The notes beneath the pieces are model-generated. The model was not told the DNA's origin and searched no databases. It saw only the letters and a program-made list of their open reading frames with translations. 64,000 nucleotides of DNA from Prevotella sp. UBA4330 (lineage in GTDB: Bacteria; Bacteroidota; Bacteroidia; Bacteroidales; Bacteroidaceae): assembly GCA_002394385.1 (NCBI GenBank), contig DGTS01000018.1, positions 43,004 through 107,003 on the forward strand, in the 5' to 3' direction. The translations under genes and the position numbers were made by a program. Shown here piece after piece: positions 59,062 through 64,000 of this stretch (positions within the stretch are counted from its first letter, which is position 1; each line of letters starts with the position of its first letter).

Positions 59062-61089
59062 ATGATCGTTTGTATAGCAGAGAAACCAAGCGTGGCGCGC
59101 GACATAGCACGCATCATAGGCGCAACGGCACAAAAGCAGGGTTACATGGAAGGCAACGGCTACCAGGTGACCTGGACCTTCGGACACCTGTGCGAACTGA
59201 AGATGCCCGACGACTACTCGCCGATGTGGAAGACATGGAGTCTCGCCTCGCTGCCCATCATACCGCAACGCTTCGGCATAAAACTAATAGAGCAGGACAG
59301 CATTAAGAAGCAGTTCGCCGTGATACAGCAACTGATGCAGTCTGCCGACAGCATAGTGAACTGCGGCGACGCAGGCCAGGAGGGAGAACTGATACAGCGC
59401 TGGGTGATGCAGAAGGCGGGAGCCAAATGCCCCGTGAAGCGACTATGGATATCGTCGATGACCGACGAGGCGATACGCGAAGGGTTTGCAACGCTGAAAG
59501 ACCAGGAAGAGTATAAGTCGCTTTACCTCGCAGGACTGTCACGCGCCATCGGCGACTGGCTCCTTGGCATCAATGCGACACGACTATACACCGTGAAATA
59601 CGGGCAAAACCGTCAGGTGCTGAGCATCGGAAGGGTGCAGACACCCACGCTGGCGATGATAGTGAACAGGCAGAAAGAGATAGACAACTTCAAGCCTGAG
59701 CCCTACTGGGTGCTCGCCACCATATACCGCGACACGCAGTTCACCGCCACCAGCGGAAAGTTCACATCGAAGGAAGAGGGTGAGAAGGCATTCCAGACCA
59801 TTGCCGACAAGCCCTTCACCGTGACAGACGTGCAGAAGAAGAACGGCACCGAAGCACCGCGACAACTCTACGACCTCACATCGCTTCAGGTGGATTTGAA
59901 CCGCAAGTACGGCTATTCTGCCGAGATGTCGCTGAACCTCATTCAGAGTCTTTACGAAAAGAAGTTCACCACCTACCCGCGTGTCGATACGCAGTATCTG
60001 CCCGACGATGTCTATCCCAAGTGCCCGCAGATAATGAACGGACTCTTCCAGACCGCCTTCGCAGGACAAAAGCCCTATGCCGAACTTGTGAGACCATTAG
60101 GAGGAAAGCCGCTGAAGAAGTCGAAACGAGTGTTCGACACGGCGAAGGTGACCGACCACCATGCCATCATTCCCACAGGTGTGCCGCCGCGCGGTCTCAC
60201 CGATGCCGAACAGCATGTGTTCGACCTCGTGGCACGCCGCTTCATCGCCGTATTCTATCCTGACTGCAAGTTCGCAACGACCACTGTGCTCGGAAAGGTG
60301 GAGGACATCGAGTTCAAGGTTTCGGGCAAGGTGATTCTCGACCCGGGATGGCATGTGGTGATGCCCACCCCGACCCCGTCGCAGAAGGAAAACGACAACA
60401 GCAACGACGGCACAAGACAGGAGGAGGAAGGTCAACTGCCACTGTTCACCAAGGGCGAGAGCGGGCCGCACACACCTACCCTAAGCGAGAAAATGACCAC
60501 TCCGCCAAAGCATTACACCGAGGCATCGCTGCTTCGAGCCATGGAGACGGCAGGAAAATTCGTCGATGACGAGGAACTGCGCTCCGCCATGAAGGAGAAC
60601 GGCATCGGACGCCCATCGTCGCGCGCCGGAATCATAGAGACCCTTTTCAAGAGGCATTACATACGCAGGGAGAAGAAGAACCTCGTGGCAACGCCAACGG
60701 GCATCGAACTCATTGACATCATTCACGAGGAACTGCTGAAGAGTCCTGAACTGACGGGCATCTGGGAGAAACGCCTGCGCGACATCGAGCGCAACGGAGA
60801 TTCGCCGGAGGAGTTCATCAACGGACTGAAAGAACAGGTGAAGCAGATTGTTCATCAAGTGCTTACGGACAACAGCAACCGCCATGTGGCGTTGGCACCT
60901 CCCGAGCAGCAGAAAAAGGGCAACACGGCAAAGAGCGAGAAACCCGCAGAACAGAAAGTAAAGCGCATCCGCGTTGGCTCAAAGTGTCCGCTATGCGGCA
61001 AGGGGAAAGTGATTAAGGGCAAGACCGCCTACGGCTGCTCACGGTGGAACGCCCCGCAGCAACCGTGCCAATTCCGCAAACCTTTCTGA
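59062..61089 (+). CDS. topB: DNA topoisomerase III
   Basis: Topoisomerase III is a type IA enzyme that decatenates DNA by single-strand passage. The 675-residue protein has the Toprim domain at the start (MIVCIAEKPSVARDIARIIG, NCGDAGQEGELIQRW), the catalytic tyrosine in the TTYPRVDTQYLPDD block, TDHHAIIPTG, and a C-terminal zinc-finger-like SKCPLCGKGKVIKGK, then YGCSRW. An insert near residues 435-470 (PTPTPSQKENDNSND and on) is low in complexity. The start ATG 59062 begins the conserved Toprim strand; an upstream in-frame extension through the tandem repeat is rejected. Confidence 0.93.
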   Translation: MIVCIAEKPSVARDIARIIGATAQKQGYMEGNGYQVTWTFGHLCELKMPDDYSPMWKTWSLASLPIIPQRFGIKLIEQDSIKKQFAVIQQLMQSADSIVNCGDAGQEGELIQRWVMQKAGAKCPVKRLWISSMTDEAIREGFATLKDQEEYKSLYLAGLSRAIGDWLLGINATRLYTVKYGQNRQVLSIGRVQTPTLAMIVNRQKEIDNFKPEPYWVLATIYRDTQFTATSGKFTSKEEGEKAFQTIADKPFTVTDVQKKNGTEAPRQLYDLTSLQVDLNRKYGYSAEMSLNLIQSLYEKKFTTYPRVDTQYLPDDVYPKCPQIMNGLFQTAFAGQKPYAELVRPLGGKPLKKSKRVFDTAKVTDHHAIIPTGVPPRGLTDAEQHVFDLVARRFIAVFYPDCKFATTTVLGKVEDIEFKVSGKVILDPGWHVVMPTPTPSQKENDNSNDGTRQEEEGQLPLFTKGESGPHTPTLSEKMTTPPKHYTEASLLRAMETAGKFVDDEELRSAMKENGIGRPSSRAGIIETLFKRHYIRREKKNLVATPTGIELIDIIHEELLKSPELTGIWEKRLRDIERNGDSPEEFINGLKEQVKQIVHQVLTDNSNRHVALAPPEQQKKGNTAKSEKPAEQKVKRIRVGSKCPLCGKGKVIKGKTAYGCSRWNAPQQPCQFRKPF

Positions 61090-61132
61090 TTGTCCAATGT
61101 AATAAACCGCCGTTTTGTGCGTTTATTAGATA

Positions 61133-63226
61133 ATGGATTACATTAATAATATAATAAGGAGAAGCATCGCTGTGCTGTTGTGGTGCATGGTGTTGGGTGC
61201 TGGATGCGGCATGCTGGCATCCTGCGGAGCCGACCGTGCGCTGAAGAAAGGAGACAAATACTTTGCACTCGGAGAGTACTACGATGCAGCGACACAATAT
61301 AAACGCGCCTACCAGATGACGCCCCCCAAGGAGCGCGAGAAACGAGGACAGATATCAAGAAAACTGGCAACGTCTAACGACCGCATCAACAGTTCGCAGA
61401 AAGCAATCGCTGCTTACCGCAACGTGATACGTTACAAGCAGGACGACCTGCAGACTCACCTCAACCTGGCGCAACAGTTGCTCACCAACGGCAACTATAA
61501 AGAGGCGGCGCAGGAATACCAGATTGTGCTCGACTCCATGCCAGACAACCAACTGGCAAGGAACGGTCTGAAGAGTGCACAGACAGCAGCCGACACCAAG
61601 AAACGAGGCTCGCGTTACACGGTGAAGAAGATGGATGTGTTCAACTCGCGCCGCGCAGAATACAGTCCGATGCTGCTGGGCGACGACAACGAGTATCTTT
61701 ACTTCACATCGACACGCAACGAGGCTGAGGGCGACGAACTGAGCGGCATCACAGGAACAAAACCAGCCGACATATTCTTCTCTAAAAAGGACGACAAGGG
61801 CAAATGGACCAAGCCGGAACCCGTGTCGGGAGGACTGAACAGCGCTTTCGAGGAAGGAGCATGCTGCTTCTCGCCCGACCAGCGCGTGATGTACCTCACA
61901 CAATGCGCCGTTGACCCTTCCTATCCCCGCTATGCCACCATCGTGACAAGCAACCGCTCGGACGCAGCATGGGGAAAACCCACAGTGCTCAACGTGACAC
62001 GCGACACGCTGTCAAGTTTCGCCCACCCTGCCGTGTCGCCCGATGAGCGGTGGCTCTATTTCACCAGCGACATGCCAGGAGGCAAGGGAGGCTTCGACAT
62101 CTGGCGCGTGCGCATCACACCGGCAGGACTCGGAGGAGTGGAAAATCTGGGAGAACCCATCAATACCGAAGGCGACGAGATGTTCCCCACATTCCGTCCC
62201 AACGGCGACTTCTATTTCTCGTCTAACGGACACGTGGGAATGGGCGGACTCGACATCTTCATCGCAACGATGAAGAACGGAAAGATAGTTCTGGAACACC
62301 CGGGCTATCCACTCAACTCACAGGGCGACGACTTCGGCATGACATTCGAGGGACCGCACAATCGCGGATACTTCTCTTCTAACCGTGGCGACGGCCGCGG
62401 ATGGGACCACATCTACAGTTTCGAGAAACCAGAGATAGTGCAGACGGTAAAAGGATGGGTATATGAAATGGACGGTTACGAACTGCCCGCAGCACAGGTA
62501 TATCTCGTGGGTAACGACGGAACAAACAAGAAACTGAGCGTCAAGGGCGACGGGTCGTTCACCGAAGTGATAGAGCCAGGCGTCAACTACATCATGCTTG
62601 CCACGTGCAAAGGATTCCTCAACCACAAAGAGGAACTGATGGTGGGACCCGTTGAGGAGTCGGAAGAATACACCCTGCAGTTCCCCCTCGCATCCATTCG
62701 CGTGCCGGTGCTCATAGACAACATTTTCTACGACTTCGACAAGGCAACGCTGCGCCCCGAATCGACAGCGGCGCTCGACGACCTCGTGAAACTGCTGAAC
62801 GAAAACCCCAACGTAACCATCGAACTTAGCGCCCACTGCGACTACCGCGGTTCGGCGGCATACAACAAGAACCTGTCACAACGAAGGGCAGAGTCGGTGG
62901 TCAACTACCTCATAGCACACGGCATTCCCAAAGACCGTCTCACACCGATGGGATATGGCAAGGAGAAGCCCAAAACCATACGCAAGAAACTCACCGAGAA
63001 ATACACATGGCTCAAGGAGGGCGACGTGCTAAGCGAGGAGTTCATCAAGAGCCGCGACGAGAAAGAGCAGGAAATATGCAACCAACTTAACCGCCGCACC
63101 GAGTTCATCGTCCTGCGGACCACCTACGGCATGTTCGACGACAAGGGCAACCTCAAGAACCCGCCACAGCCAAAGCAAAAGGAAGACATCGAGGACGATG
63201 ATGACGGCTTCGAGATAGTGTTCTGA
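61133..63226 (+). CDS. porE: PorE-like type IX secretion protein (TPR, PD40 propeller, OmpA C-terminus)
   Basis: PorE (PG1058 in Porphyromonas) is a periplasmic lipoprotein of the type IX secretion system that anchors the complex to peptidoglycan. The 697-residue protein has a lipoprotein signal (GCGMLASCGADRALKKGDKY, lipid Cys at residue 32), TPR repeats (about residues 40-150), a PD40/WD40-like propeller (165-450) with SPDERWLYFTSDMPGGKGGFD, a carboxypeptidase-regulatory-like domain (455-530) and an OmpA-like domain (540-660) with FDFDKATLRPES-like YDFDKATLRPES and SAHCDYRGSAAYNKNLSQRRA. The domain order is that of PorE. Other PD40-OmpA proteins exist, so the name is probable, not certain. 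Confidence 0.82.
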   Translation: MDYINNIIRRSIAVLLWCMVLGAGCGMLASCGADRALKKGDKYFALGEYYDAATQYKRAYQMTPPKEREKRGQISRKLATSNDRINSSQKAIAAYRNVIRYKQDDLQTHLNLAQQLLTNGNYKEAAQEYQIVLDSMPDNQLARNGLKSAQTAADTKKRGSRYTVKKMDVFNSRRAEYSPMLLGDDNEYLYFTSTRNEAEGDELSGITGTKPADIFFSKKDDKGKWTKPEPVSGGLNSAFEEGACCFSPDQRVMYLTQCAVDPSYPRYATIVTSNRSDAAWGKPTVLNVTRDTLSSFAHPAVSPDERWLYFTSDMPGGKGGFDIWRVRITPAGLGGVENLGEPINTEGDEMFPTFRPNGDFYFSSNGHVGMGGLDIFIATMKNGKIVLEHPGYPLNSQGDDFGMTFEGPHNRGYFSSNRGDGRGWDHIYSFEKPEIVQTVKGWVYEMDGYELPAAQVYLVGNDGTNKKLSVKGDGSFTEVIEPGVNYIMLATCKGFLNHKEELMVGPVEESEEYTLQFPLASIRVPVLIDNIFYDFDKATLRPESTAALDDLVKLLNENPNVTIELSAHCDYRGSAAYNKNLSQRRAESVVNYLIAHGIPKDRLTPMGYGKEKPKTIRKKLTEKYTWLKEGDVLSEEFIKSRDEKEQEICNQLNRRTEFIVLRTTYGMFDDKGNLKNPPQPKQKEDIEDDDDGFEIVF

Positions 63227-63267
63227 TGTGCAGGAAACAATAACTAACTTTACAAACATAAATAACT

Positions 63268-63738
63268 ATGAATAAACTCTATTTGGTTTTAACAACAATA
63301 CTATTGTGTAGTTGTCATGTCGATTACCTGAGTTTAGGTGATTCCTACGTATTAATAGAAGATTCTTCTATTGAGAGAGAAGATAAGGAAGGTTACCTAG
63401 AGATGTTAATACCCAACCAAGTATTAAATGAAGACTATGACAAGAGCCATATCATAGCATATCAAAAGCCTGATAGTTTTTTAATAAGAAGTGAACAAAT
63501 AGACTTCTATAGGAGTATTCCAGATTCCACAATGCAATATCAGCATAAGGCTGATAGCCTTGAAGTGCTATTGGACAGTATGCTTAAAATACGGGACTGC
63601 TATTGGATTATCCGCAAGAAGGACTGTAAAGTGTTTGGTCCGATGACAGAATCTGACTTTAATCAGGAATGCAAGAAGAGAAATATCAAACTCAAGATGG
63701 ATAAAAAATATGAACGACGATTCAGAGGCTCGTATTAA
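63268..63738 (+). CDS. AT-rich small lipoprotein of unknown function
   Basis: The 156-residue protein starts with a lipoprotein signal (MNKLYLVLTTILLCSC). The mature part includes GDSYVLIEDSS, IIAYQKPDSFLIRSEQ, and YWIIRKKDCKVFGPMTESDF, a pattern that may belong to the DUF3997-type lipoproteins, but I am not sure. Its DNA is clearly more AT-rich than the neighbouring gene and its codon choice differs (many TTA, ATA), suggesting transfer. A block of REP-like palindromes follows. Confidence 0.65.
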   Translation: MNKLYLVLTTILLCSCHVDYLSLGDSYVLIEDSSIEREDKEGYLEMLIPNQVLNEDYDKSHIIAYQKPDSFLIRSEQIDFYRSIPDSTMQYQHKADSLEVLLDSMLKIRDCYWIIRKKDCKVFGPMTESDFNQECKKRNIKLKMDKKYERRFRGSY

Positions 63739-64000
63739 TTGTCCCCAAGACCTGCCCAGACATTTACGTCCCATTTACGGCAATTTGCGGATAAAAAGTA
63801 TAGTCTTGTAAAAAAGCATTAAAGGATGCAATTAAATTTGCAGCGTCCAAATAGGAGGTGACGTGTCTCACGTCACGAAATGAGGGATTGTGACGTGGGA
63901 CACGTCACCTCCTACCTGCTCGGGCGGATTTGTAATCCGACCGCATTGAGTATTAGCATTTGTAATGTACAATAGACCAAACCTATGGCAACTTTAAGAT
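63739..64000. other. Non-coding end of the window with REP-like palindromes
   Basis: Contains the nested palindrome at 63852-63914 and the small hairpins CGGATT/AATCCG (63925-63939) and GCATT/AATGT (about 63956-63967). No gene start is seen before the window ends. Confidence 0.6.
63852..63914. repeat. Nested palindrome with 25-bp arms
   Basis: Arms 63852-63876 and 63890-63914 (TAGGAGGTGACGTG and on) pair with one mismatch. Each arm contains its own perfect 8-bp palindrome, GTGACGTG and CACGTCAC around a 3-nt loop. Confidence 0.85.

Noticed and set aside
60360..60470. Another palindrome copy inside topB (segment encoding PTPTPSQKEN)
   Set aside because: CCCACCCCGACCCC resembles the tail of the element, but no stem can be formed, so it is at most a decayed copy.

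Overview
The window is a chromosomal segment of a Bacteroidales bacterium, most likely a member of the Prevotellaceae. The evidence is the Bacteroidetes -7 promoter box (TAnnTTTG, often with TTTG about 19-20 bp upstream) before many genes, the near absence of Shine-Dalgarno sequences, a giant SprA/Sov type IX secretion protein and a PorE-like protein, meso-diaminopimelate dehydrogenase, a DUF4827 lipoprotein beside a GlmM-type mutase, and an acyl-CoA dehydrogenase/EtfAB cluster. The family assignment is inference from gene content. I saw no rRNA, tRNA, prophage, integrase, classical insertion sequence or CRISPR array.

Layout. 1-4.0 kb: histidine degradation operon (ftcD-hutU-hutH, minus strand, hutH cut by the window edge). 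4.2-8.6 kb: nadB, a PH-domain membrane protein, a PBP4-type DD-carboxypeptidase and a family 2 glycosyltransferase. 9.0-11.1 kb: operon of MGMT-like protein, MscS channel and B3/4-domain protein. 11.3-15.1 kb: etfB-etfA-small membrane protein-acyl-CoA dehydrogenase. 15.5-19.3 kb: DUF4827 lipoprotein, phosphohexomutase and PafA-like phosphatase. 19.4-27.7 kb: ruvA-sprA. 27.7-28.6 kb: a repeat-rich non-coding stretch. 28.6-35.3 kb: ddh, a DUF4332 protein, the operon ilvE-C1 peptidase-PP2C-like protein, a BASS transporter and a sugar acetyltransferase. 35.4-39.0 kb: DUF2284 protein, xseB (56 codons), xseA and a secreted subtilase. 39.4-42.1 kb: MATE transporter, cytidylate-kinase-like protein and YfcE-like phosphodiesterase. 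42.2-51.2 kb: surface-polysaccharide locus (rfbB, a DUF559 nuclease, purT, fdtA-like ketoisomerase, GNAT/FemAB protein, phosphoethanolamine transferase, fdtB-like aminotransferase, polytopic membrane protein). 51.3-55.5 kb: secreted proteins of unknown role and an ECF sigma operon. 55.9-58.8 kb: lutABC lactate oxidation. 59.0-63.7 kb: topB, porE-like gene and an AT-rich lipoprotein gene.

The most striking signal is repeat DNA. About a dozen copies of a GC-rich palindrome with a G-rich tail lie between 27 and 50.5 kb. Some are single. Some are inverted pairs with tails pointing outward around a short spacer (REPIN-like). One inverted pair encloses a DUF559 endonuclease gene instead of a spacer, which makes it a candidate for the self-mobilising form of the element. 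Copies also lie in frame inside ruvA, xseA and a membrane-protein gene and are translated as SPxxG/PRGG-type peptides. Other repeats are 22-bp tandem units in at least two quasi-palindromic families, 7-, 8- and 16-bp intergenic tracts (one in the topB leader, one forming the signal peptide of a secreted protein), and long inverted repeats. Three genes share an almost identical extended promoter placed only 9-10 nt before the ATG, implying leaderless or near-leaderless mRNAs.
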